Shown piece by piece: positions 1-5,629 of a stretch of 8,622 nucleotides of DNA (positions within the stretch are counted from its first letter, which is position 1; each line of letters starts with the position of its first letter). The position numbers and the translations under genes were made by a program. Source of the stretch: Dehalococcoidia bacterium. Its GTDB lineage: Bacteria; Chloroflexota; Dehalococcoidia; UBA3495; JAAXIE01. The stretch lies in assembly GCA_012270525.1 (NCBI GenBank), contig JAAXIE010000314.1:1-8622 (forward strand), given 5' to 3'. The notes beneath the pieces were generated by a model. That model made no database searches. It worked only from the letters and a program-made list of their open reading frames with translations, and was not told the origin of the DNA.

Positions 1-189
1 TTCCTGGCCCAAGCCGCAGCCAGTCCCTTGGTCCAGGAATGAGAAGAGGACGAACCAGAAGACGGCAAACCCTCCAGCAATGGCGAGTATGGCCAGGTAG
101 GCCCCTTTACACGACATGAACTTCCCGAACAGGACGATCAGGGGGAAAGCAGCAAAGCTGAAGACAGGTATGAGCCAGGCCCATTCCAT
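1..189 (-). CDS. nuoL: NADH-quinone oxidoreductase subunit L (N-terminal part only)
   Basis: The first 63 codons of a membrane protein begin at the ATG at 187-189 and run off the left edge with no stop. The translation opens MEWAWLIPVFSFAAFPLIVL, a hydrophobic first helix, followed by a short loop and a second hydrophobic segment (about residues 33-53). This is typical of the N-terminus of NuoL, the large antiporter-like proton-pumping subunit of complex I. The identification rests mainly on position: it follows nuoK by 17 nt, the standard K-L order. An AGGG stretch at 199-202 is a modest ribosome binding site. The conserved NuoL core (lysines and the Lys/Glu pair of the pumping channel) lies outside the window, so integrity cannot be judged. 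Confidence 0.85.
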   Translation of the reverse strand, partial: MEWAWLIPVFSFAAFPLIVLFGKFMSCKGAYLAILAIAGGFAVFWFVLFSFLDQGTGCGLGQE

Positions 190-206
190 TGTGGACTACC
201 CTGGCC

Positions 207-542
207 TCACCACCGCATCAGGTCGACTTCGTCGACGTTGACCGTCGACTTCGACCGGAAGATGCGCAGGATGATGGCCAGTGCCAAGCCGACCTCGGCG
301 GCGGCTACCGTTATCACGAAGATGGCGATTATCTGGCCGGAGAAGTCGTTGAAGGCAGCATCAATCAGGCCGTCGATGCCGTACCGGTATGCGGCGGCGG
401 CTATGAGGTTGATGTTCACCGCGTTTAGCATCAACTCGATGGACATGAGAATGAGGACGGCACTGCGTCGCGCCAGCACTCCGTAGAGACCTATGCAGAA
501 GAGGGCGGCCGCCAAGGCCTGAAAGGCATACAGGGGCACCAT
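207..542 (-). CDS. nuoK: NADH-quinone oxidoreductase subunit K
   Basis: This 111-residue protein has three membrane helices and is homologous to NuoK/MrpC/ND4L, a proton-channel subunit of the complex I membrane arm. The key acidic residues are visible: Glu36 in SIELMLNAVNIN (helix 2) and Glu83 in VITVAAAEVGLALAI (helix 3), matching E. coli Glu36 and Glu72. The loop between helices 2 and 3 is about 11 residues longer than in E. coli (YRYGIDGLIDAAFNDFSGQ). A short polar tail ends in DLMRW. I chose the ATG at 540-542 because homology begins there (MVPLYAFQAL) and because it overlaps the nuoJ stop as TGATG, a sign of translational coupling. A GGGAG lies 10 nt upstream. An in-frame upstream start at 632 would only add nuoJ-antiphase residues and was rejected. 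Confidence 0.95.
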   Translation of the reverse strand: MVPLYAFQALAAALFCIGLYGVLARRSAVLILMSIELMLNAVNINLIAAAAYRYGIDGLIDAAFNDFSGQIIAIFVITVAAAEVGLALAIILRIFRSKSTVNVDEVDLMRW

Positions 543-1036
543 CAGTTGCGGTCTCCCTCGCGACCCAGCACGATGGCTCCCACCAATGCCACCAGCAGCA
601 CCAGGGAAGCGATCTCGAAGGGCAGGGCCCACTGGGTGAACAGGGGCTCGGCCAGGTGCTGGGTGAAGCCCATGTCTCCCGGATCAGGCTGCTTGGTTTC
701 CACCGGGTTGACCAGAAAGGCGGCGAGTAATACTGCGAAGACTACTGCGCCTGCAACGAGGGCCAGGGGCCACTGCCGGTTGTCCGAAATCAGGGGGTAG
801 TCCCGGCTGCGGGTGAGCATGATCGCGAACAACAGCACGATGGTCACGGCCCCGCCATAGATGAGCACCTGCACCAAGGCCAGGAACTCGGCAAACAGTA
901 TCAGGTAGACGCCAGCGGCCGCCGCCAGCGACACGAGGAGAAAAAGCGCAGCCCATACCACGTTGCGCGTCGCCACGACGCCAATGGCTCCGCCCAAAAC
1001 GAAGAAGGCGGTGAGGGCGAAGAGGAACCAGGACAT
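542..1036 (-). CDS. nuoJ: NADH-quinone oxidoreductase subunit J
   Basis: This 164-residue, highly hydrophobic protein has about five membrane helices and is homologous to NuoJ/ND6, a membrane-arm subunit next to the quinone chamber. The diagnostic stretch is FLALVQVLIYGGAVTIVLLF (roughly residues 51-70), the conserved helix 3 that carries the pi-bulge in known structures. It is followed by AIMLTRSRDYP. A non-conserved extramembrane loop (residues about 109-133, NPVETKQPDPGDMGF) precedes the last helix, PFEIASLVLLVALVGAIVLG. The length is normal for the family. The ATG at 1034-1036 lies one base after the nuoI TAG, with a GGAGG about 12 nt upstream. The stop overlaps the nuoK start by one base. 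Confidence 0.96.
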   Translation of the reverse strand: MSWFLFALTAFFVLGGAIGVVATRNVVWAALFLLVSLAAAAGVYLILFAEFLALVQVLIYGGAVTIVLLFAIMLTRSRDYPLISDNRQWPLALVAGAVVFAVLLAAFLVNPVETKQPDPGDMGFTQHLAEPLFTQWALPFEIASLVLLVALVGAIVLGREGDRN

Positions 1037-1037
1037 C

Positions 1038-1568
1038 CTAGGCGGGGGCCTCCGTGGAGGCCGTCTCTTCCGATTTCTCCTGACTTGCCTTGGCCCGCTG
1101 CGTGGGAGGTATCCAGGCAGTATCGGCTTGGTACTGCTTCCCCATATCCAGGAGTTGGTGCAGATCCATGCGGTCGCCGTTGCGCTCGTAGACGCTCAAC
1201 TCGTGCTCGTGGCTCATGACGATGGCATCGAAATTGCACACGTTGACGCAGATGCCGCACAGGATGCACCGGTTGAGGTTTATTTCGAAGGTGTCCACGA
1301 TCTTGCGGCGATGACTCTTGCCCTCCTGCTGAAGGGGGTTGTCCTTCATCTCCGCGCTCATGCACTGGGTGGGACAGTTGCGAATGCACACCATGCAGGC
1401 AGTGCAGAACGGCTCGCCCACGTTGTCGTCCCAGGTGAGGGCGGGGAAACCCATGTAGCGGGGCTTCACCGGCGTGGGAGTGGTGGGGTACTGCCGGGTG
1501 ACGGGTTCGCGCAACCCGTTGAAGGTCGATACCAGGGTGATGAACATTCCCTTAACGCTGGCCAGCAT
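1038..1568 (-). CDS. nuoI: NADH-quinone oxidoreductase subunit I (two [4Fe-4S] clusters)
   Basis: This 176-residue ferredoxin-type subunit holds clusters N6a and N6b, which pass electrons towards NuoB and the quinone. Two cysteine motifs are visible: C55, C58, C61 and C65 in CTACMVCIRNCP, and C101, C104, C107 and C111 in CILCGICVNVCN. The second motif ends in CN rather than the usual CP, so the proline after the fourth cysteine is lost; all eight cluster ligands remain. The C-terminus (from about residue 158) is a charged low-complexity tail, AKASQEKSEETASTEAPA. The ATG at 1566-1568 is chosen because AGGAGG sits 7 nt upstream (1576-1581). The start lies inside nuoH, overlapping its end by 17 bp. 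An internal ATG at codon 8 is possible but has weaker support. Confidence 0.96.
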   Translation of the reverse strand: MLASVKGMFITLVSTFNGLREPVTRQYPTTPTPVKPRYMGFPALTWDDNVGEPFCTACMVCIRNCPTQCMSAEMKDNPLQQEGKSHRRKIVDTFEINLNRCILCGICVNVCNFDAIVMSHEHELSVYERNGDRMDLHQLLDMGKQYQADTAWIPPTQRAKASQEKSEETASTEAPA

Positions 1569-2739
1569 GGGCCGTCCTCCTGCCGGTTGGGCCGTACAAA
1601 CGCCTCATCCGCTGCGCAGGGAGGGTGAGGCCGCGGTACACCGCGTATCCTACCACACCCAGGGAGACGAGAGACATGATGGTCAGGCTCCACCACGGCC
1701 AGTCGTAGAACATGTAGACGCCGGTGATGGCAACGTTGACGAAGGAGATGGGGATGATGACCTTCCAACCGAAAGCCATCAACTGGTCGATGCGCAACCG
1801 GGGGAAGGTGCCCCGCACCCAGAATATCACCAGGATGACGAAATATGTCTTCGCCAGGAACCAGATGATGGCCAGCAGGTTGCCCAGCCATTCGGGGGAG
1901 GTCGGGTTGTAGGGCCCGTACCAGCCCCCGAGGAAGAGCAGCACGGTCAGAGCGGCGATGACGAAGGTGTTCATGTACTCAGCGAGGAAGAAGACGGACC
2001 AGTGGGCCCCGCTGTACTCCACGAAGGGTCCGCCGACGATTTCGGACTCGGCGAAGTAGATGTCGAAGGGGGTGCGGCCGACCTCGGCCAAGCCTGCGAT
2101 CAGGAAGATCAGCATGCCCAAGGGCAGCAGGGCCACGTAGGGAATGTTCACCACATCGCCTTCAGGGCTGTTTCCCGCTCCCTGGACACCGGGAAACTGG
2201 AAGTTCACGATTTCAATCAGGTTCATGGACTGGGCCAGCATCGCCACGGAGATCACCACCATGATGATGGGTATCTCGTAGCTGATGAGTTGGGCTGCGG
2301 AGCGCAGCCCTCCCAAGGCCCCGTACTTGTTGGCCGATCCCCATCCCGCCATTACCAGCCCGACGATGGTTATCACCGAGAAGGCGATGATGAAGAAGAG
2401 GCCCAGATCGAGGTTGCGCACCACCAAGTCCCGCGAGGCGGGTATGGTGACCCACAGCATGAAGGAGGGAACGATGACCAGCAGCGGGGCGGCCCAGAAT
2501 ATCACCCGCTCCGATTCGGCCGGAACGATGTCCTCTTTAAGCACCAGCTTGAGGCCGTCGGCGACGGGCTGCAGCAGGCCCATGGGCCCGGTGCGCGTGG
2601 GTCCCAAGCGCCGCTGGAGCCGGCCCAGAAACTTGCGCTCGACCCAGACCAGCGACAGGACCACCACCGACAGGGCGGCGAACAGCACCAGCAGTCCGCC
2701 TACGATGATGAGCAGGTCCAGTGCGCTGTTGTCCGACAT
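1552..2739 (-). CDS. nuoH: NADH-quinone oxidoreductase subunit H
   Basis: This 395-residue protein has about eight membrane helices and is homologous to NuoH/ND1, which forms the quinone entry chamber and connects the peripheral and membrane arms. The family hallmarks appear in order: ERKFLGRLQRRLGPTRTGP (34-52) then LQPVADGLKL; AEVGRTPFD (218-226), the counterpart of AETNRAPFD; the acidic ESEIVGG loop (231-237) followed by EYSG (241-244); and VRGTFPRLRIDQLM (308-321) near the last helices. It is somewhat longer than the usual 320-350 residues, mainly through a basic tail after residue 370. The ATG at 2737-2739 directly abuts the nuoD stop (2740-2742), with GAGGTGG upstream inside nuoD. Here nuoH follows nuoD directly, without nuoE, nuoF and nuoG. 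Confidence 0.97.
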   Translation of the reverse strand: MSDNSALDLLIIVGGLLVLFAALSVVVLSLVWVERKFLGRLQRRLGPTRTGPMGLLQPVADGLKLVLKEDIVPAESERVIFWAAPLLVIVPSFMLWVTIPASRDLVVRNLDLGLFFIIAFSVITIVGLVMAGWGSANKYGALGGLRSAAQLISYEIPIIMVVISVAMLAQSMNLIEIVNFQFPGVQGAGNSPEGDVVNIPYVALLPLGMLIFLIAGLAEVGRTPFDIYFAESEIVGGPFVEYSGAHWSVFFLAEYMNTFVIAALTVLLFLGGWYGPYNPTSPEWLGNLLAIIWFLAKTYFVILVIFWVRGTFPRLRIDQLMAFGWKVIIPISFVNVAITGVYMFYDWPWWSLTIMSLVSLGVVGYAVYRGLTLPAQRMRRLYGPTGRRTAHAGQR

Positions 2740-3840
2740 CTAGCGGTCCACCTCTCCCATCACGATGTCGAGGGAACCCAGGACCATCACCGAGTCAGCA
2801 ACCCAGACGCCCTGCAGCATGTGCTTGAGGGCCGACAGGTTGCAGAAGGAAGGCGGGCGCACCTTGACCCGGTAGGGCTTGTCGGTGCCGTCGCTTACGA
2901 GGTACACGCCGATCTCGCCACGGGGGTTCTCCTGCCGGATGTACACGTCGCCCTTGGGGGGTCGCAGCAGGCGGCGCCCCAAGGCGTTCACTGGCCCCTC
3001 AGGCATCTGGGCCAAGGCCTGCTCGATGATTTCCAGCGACTGGTACATCTCCTGGACGCGCACGAAATAGCGCTCCCAGGTGTCGCCTTTGAAGCCCACG
3101 GGTATTTCGAACTGGAAACGGTCGTATACCGAGTAGGGTTCGGCCTTGCGCACGTCGTAGGCCACACCGCAAGCCCGCAGGCAGGGACCGGTGAGGCCGA
3201 AATCGACGGCATCCTCGGCGGTCATGGGAGAGATGCCCTGGGTGCGTGCCAGGTAGACCTCGTTGTAGGTGAGCAACCGGTCGCATTCCTCGATATCTTC
3301 GCTGATCAGGGGGAGAAGTTCGTCAATTATCTGGCGGAAGTTGTCCGGGAGGTCTTCCTTTACCCCGCCCACGTGAATGTAGTTGTGCATCATGCGGGCA
3401 CCGCTGATGGACTCGAAGGCCCCCTGGATGCGCTCCCTGCCCCGAAACGCAATCATGACGGGCGTCATCGCTCCCGCGTCGAGTCCCATGGTTCCCACGA
3501 ACAGCAGGTGACTGGCGATGCGGTTCAACTCGCAGAGAATCACGCGGATGTACTCGGCACGCTCCGGTATCTCCAAGCCCATCAACTTTTCCACCGCGGA
3601 GCAGAAAGCCATCTCGTTATTGAAGTTGGCCAGATAGTCCATCCGGTCGAACAGGGTGACGATCTGGGCGTACTGCTCCCCCTCGCAGAGCTTCTCCGAG
3701 CCACGGTGCAGGTACCCGATATGGGGTTCGAGGTCCACGATCTTCTCGCCGTCGACCCAGAGAACCATGCGGAAGACGCCATGGGTGGAGGGGTGCTGGG
3801 GCCCCATGTTGATCATCAACTCTACCGGCTGGGTCTCCAC
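2740..3840 (-). CDS. nuoD: NADH-quinone oxidoreductase subunit D (49 kDa, quinone-site subunit)
   Basis: This 366-residue protein is homologous to NuoD/Nqo4 and the large subunit of group 4 [NiFe] hydrogenases. It lines the quinone-reduction pocket together with NuoB and NuoH. Visible hallmarks are NMGPQHPSTHG (11-21), the IGYLHRGSEK loop (41-50), FDRMDYLANF (64-73) with the likely quinone-site tyrosine, RIASHLLFVG (107-116), and the terminal GSLDIVMGEVDR (355-366), where NuoD normally ends. The hydrogenase Ni-binding cysteine pairs are absent, as expected for a complex I member. The start is a GTG at 3838-3840 with AGGGAG a few bases upstream; the conserved sequence begins within ten codons of it. 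It is a little shorter than many homologues (about 400) because it has no N-terminal extension. Confidence 0.97.
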   Translation of the reverse strand: METQPVELMINMGPQHPSTHGVFRMVLWVDGEKIVDLEPHIGYLHRGSEKLCEGEQYAQIVTLFDRMDYLANFNNEMAFCSAVEKLMGLEIPERAEYIRVILCELNRIASHLLFVGTMGLDAGAMTPVMIAFRGRERIQGAFESISGARMMHNYIHVGGVKEDLPDNFRQIIDELLPLISEDIEECDRLLTYNEVYLARTQGISPMTAEDAVDFGLTGPCLRACGVAYDVRKAEPYSVYDRFQFEIPVGFKGDTWERYFVRVQEMYQSLEIIEQALAQMPEGPVNALGRRLLRPPKGDVYIRQENPRGEIGVYLVSDGTDKPYRVKVRPPSFCNLSALKHMLQGVWVADSVMVLGSLDIVMGEVDR

Positions 3841-3883
3841 TTGCTCCCTCTACTCCTCAAGTCAGAGTGTGGCCTGGTATGGG

Positions 3884-4129
3884 CTATTCCACGAAATGGA
3901 GTTCCAACTCCGTGTCGTCGCCCACTCCGCGGATGCCCACTTCCGCGAGGGACTCGGCCAGGTCTTCCGCTTCCTCGTGAGCCTCGATCCATGAGCGGAA
4001 CCGGTTGATGAGGTTGTCCTGGGCTGCCTGCAGGCTGTCTCCCGTTACCTCCAGCGACAACCGTTCCACGCTGGCGACATAACCATCGTCGTGATACACC
4101 ACTCTTGCTTCCAGGATGCATCCTTCCAT
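3884..4129 (-). CDS. Small acidic protein in the nuo operon, HicB/UPF0150-like
   Basis: This 81-residue ORF sits between nuoC (5-nt gap) and nuoD (43-nt gap), in the same direction and without its own promoter, so it is almost certainly cotranscribed with complex I. The ATG at 4127-4129 has AGGAG 11 nt upstream, inside the nuoC end. The visible layout is a strand (ILEARVVYHDDG), a second strand (YVASVERLSLEVTG), a long amphipathic acidic helix (about residues 32-64, containing AAQDNLINRFRSWIEAHEEA) and a final strand (TELELHFVE). The pattern DDGYVASVERL followed by a TGDSLQAAQDNL-type turn and helix resembles the small HicB/UPF0150 fold. There is no DNA-binding domain and no HicA toxin next to it, so toxin-antitoxin function is not indicated. 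It could be an accessory or assembly factor of this complex I type. The function is unknown and the fold assignment is an inference. Confidence 0.8.
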   Translation of the reverse strand: MEGCILEARVVYHDDGYVASVERLSLEVTGDSLQAAQDNLINRFRSWIEAHEEAEDLAESLAEVGIRGVGDDTELELHFVE

Positions 4130-4134
4130 GGGAG

Positions 4135-4653
4135 TCAGAACTCCTGGTAGTCGTGGAAAGGATAGTCCTTGCGTGCCGGGAAGCCCTCGAAGCCCTCGTA
4201 GAGTAGTAGCGGCTCCAACTGGGGATGCCCGTCGAACACTATACCGTACAGGTCGTGGGCCTCTCGCTCGTGCCAGTCGGCCGCCCGCCAGATACCGGAC
4301 ACCGACGGCACATGAGGGTCGTCGGGGGGAAGATCCGTCTTGATCAGCACCTTCTGTTCGAGATCCAGCGACAGGAGGACGTACACTACCTGCAGGTATT
4401 CCTTGTAGTCCACCCCACCCAGGCACAGCAGCATCTTGAAATCAAGGCGGGGGTCATCCTTGAGCAGCCTGCATACGTCCGGGACGTGTTGCGGTTGCAC
4501 CGCGATGGCTGGGATGTCGATTACCGCGTCGTGGGTCACGTCGTAGGGGGCGAGGGCCTCGCCCAGCAACTCCTGGAGGGCCTGCGCTCTGGGATCCAGC
4601 TTGGCCTCGGCTTCAGGGGAGTGGGCCTCCGGCCTAGGCCTTTGCTCGGCCAC
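4135..4653 (-). CDS. nuoC: NADH-quinone oxidoreductase subunit C (30 kDa)
   Basis: This 172-residue stand-alone NuoC (not fused to NuoD) is a peripheral-arm subunit that packs against NuoD. The signature region is clear: [19 protein letters not shown] (122-140), then [25 protein letters not shown] in outline, matching the family pattern WxxAdWxEREaxDlyGi and GHPxLxxLL...RKDYP. The N-terminal 35 residues are Pro/Glu/Ala-rich and not conserved. The start is a GTG at 4651-4653; no other good start lies before the conserved domain, and GGGA lies 8 nt upstream, a moderate ribosome site. The gene overlaps the nuoB 3' end by 20 bp and ends in a TGA 5 nt before the next ORF. Confidence 0.95.
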   Translation of the reverse strand: MAEQRPRPEAHSPEAEAKLDPRAQALQELLGEALAPYDVTHDAVIDIPAIAVQPQHVPDVCRLLKDDPRLDFKMLLCLGGVDYKEYLQVVYVLLSLDLEQKVLIKTDLPPDDPHVPSVSGIWRAADWHEREAHDLYGIVFDGHPQLEPLLLYEGFEGFPARKDYPFHDYQEF

Positions 4654-5158
4654 TCTTGGAGTCCCGCATGATTTTTTCCTGCAGCTTGAGGATGCCCTGC
4701 ATCAGGGCCTCCGGGCGCGGAGGGCAACCGGGCACATAGACGTCCACGGGGACGAGGTGGTCCACACCCATCACCACCGAATACGAGCGGTAGTAGGGCC
4801 CGCCGTTGGTGGCGCAACTCCCCATGGCGATGACCCACTTGGGTTCGGGCATCTGCTCGTACAGCAGCTTGATGGGCTCGCCCATCTTCTTGACCACCGT
4901 CCCCGCCACAATCATCACGTCGGCTTGGCGGGGCGATGGCCAGGTGACCACCCCGAAGCGGTCGAAATCGTGGTGCGCCATGTAGGTCGACATCATCTCG
5001 ATGGCGCAGCAGGCCAACCCGAAGGTGAGCGTCCACAGGGAGGACTTGCGGGCCATGGCGAAGAGCTCTTCTGCCCTGGCCGTGACCACGCCGGGCATGG
5101 CCCGGTTGAAGTTGCTGGGGCCGGGCGTATTGCCCGAAAGCTGGCTTATCTCGACCAT
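4634..5158 (-). CDS. nuoB: NADH-quinone oxidoreductase subunit B (cluster N2)
   Basis: This 174-residue protein carries the terminal [4Fe-4S] cluster N2 that reduces quinone. The four ligands are present: the vicinal pair C50-C51 in [11 protein letters not shown]115 in [10 protein letters not shown], and C145 in [11 protein letters not shown]. Other family stretches are [17 protein letters not shown] (65-81), which has TWP where many homologues have PRA, and [13 protein letters not shown]. The ATG at 5156-5158 is chosen over an ORF extension to 5266 because AGGGAG sits 7 nt upstream (5166-5171) and the extension lies in antiphase over nuoA. The start overlaps the end of nuoA by 13 bp and the stop lies inside nuoC, so the three genes are probably translationally coupled. 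Confidence 0.97.
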   Translation of the reverse strand: MVEISQLSGNTPGPSNFNRAMPGVVTARAEELFAMARKSSLWTLTFGLACCAIEMMSTYMAHHDFDRFGVVTWPSPRQADVMIVAGTVVKKMGEPIKLLYEQMPEPKWVIAMGSCATNGGPYYRSYSVVMGVDHLVPVDVYVPGCPPRPEALMQGILKLQEKIMRDSKSGRAKA

Positions 5159-5517
5159 TCCAGGGCTCCCTTTTTCCAGGCATAGGCCACCGCGAACAGG
5201 AGCACGCCAAGGAACAGGGCCATTGCGTAGAAGGCCACGGCGTTCCCCAGAAAGATCACAGCCCAAGGGAAGAGGAACACGGCTTCCACGTCGAAGATCA
5301 GGAAGAGTATGGCGAATATGTAGTAGCGGATGTTGATATGCGACCAGCTATAAGGGGCGGGCTCGATGCCGCACTCGTAGGGGGTTAGCTTGCGTGCCGA
5401 GGCGCGCCGGGACGAGAGGAACATGCCTGCCCCGAACATGAGCACGATGGCCAGTATGCCCACCCCGCCTGCCAGCAGCACCGTGGACCAGATGTTGGCG
5501 AAGGAGAACTCTTCCAC
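5146..5517 (-). CDS. nuoA: NADH-quinone oxidoreductase subunit A
   Basis: This 123-residue protein has three membrane helices and is homologous to NuoA/ND3, the first gene of the operon. Its loop between helices 1 and 2 contributes to the quinone-site gate. Visible hallmarks are [11 protein letters not shown] (43-53) with the conserved Cys49, [20 protein letters not shown] (64-83) with the conserved acidic FDVE, and a third helix at about 91-113. The length is typical. The start is the GTG at 5515-5517 with AGGAG 11 nt upstream (5529-5533); the adjacent CTG (5518-5520) is a less likely alternative and is itself preceded by an in-frame TAG, so no longer form exists. A strong promoter lies about 45 bp upstream. 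Confidence 0.96.
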   Translation of the reverse strand: MEEFSFANIWSTVLLAGGVGILAIVLMFGAGMFLSSRRASARKLTPYECGIEPAPYSWSHINIRYYIFAILFLIFDVEAVFLFPWAVIFLGNAVAFYAMALFLGVLLFAVAYAWKKGALEWSR

Positions 5518-5583
5518 CAGCTACGAAACTCCTCTGATCATCTCGCCCCGAGAGGACGCCAAATATACCATTCAGCTACGAAA
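5518..5583 (-). repeat. 11-bp direct repeat in the nuoA leader and promoter
   Basis: TTTCGTAGCTG (minus-strand sense) occurs exactly twice here, at 5518-5528 and 5573-5583, 55 bp apart start to start. The upstream copy lies entirely inside the spacer between the -35 and -10 boxes. The downstream copy fills the gap between the nuoA Shine-Dalgarno and its GTG start. The placement suggests an operator pair or a duplicated leader segment, but an 11-mer repeat alone does not establish protein binding. Confidence 0.55.
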
Positions 5584-5591
5584 GGTGTCAA
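5562..5591 (-). promoter_or_regulatory. Sigma70-type promoter of the nuo operon
   Basis: On the minus strand there is a perfect -35 box TTGACA (5586-5591), an 18-bp spacer and a -10 box TATATT (5562-5567, five of six consensus bases). The predicted transcription start is near 5555, giving a leader of about 38 nt before the nuoA GTG. It lies in the only non-coding gap upstream of the nuo genes, just after the fumC stop (5630-5632). No convincing T-tailed terminator separates fumC from it, so read-through from fumC may also feed the operon. Confidence 0.75.
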
Positions 5592-5629
5592 TTTGGTCCA
5601 TCGTTGTCCGGGTATGGGCCGCGTGGCCG

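Noticed and set aside
1474..4008. An 844-codon open frame on the plus strand, antisense to nuoH and nuoD
   Set aside because: Its translation is full of His, Gln, Asp and Gly with no domain or hydrophobic pattern, which is typical of the antisense frame of GC-rich genes. The opposite strand encodes unmistakable NuoH and NuoD. The lack of stops follows from codon bias.
4130..4426. Longer form of the small nuoC-nuoD ORF starting at 4426
   Set aside because: The extra residues are an out-of-frame reading of nuoC. The ATG at 4127-4129 has its own ribosome site and begins the structured part.
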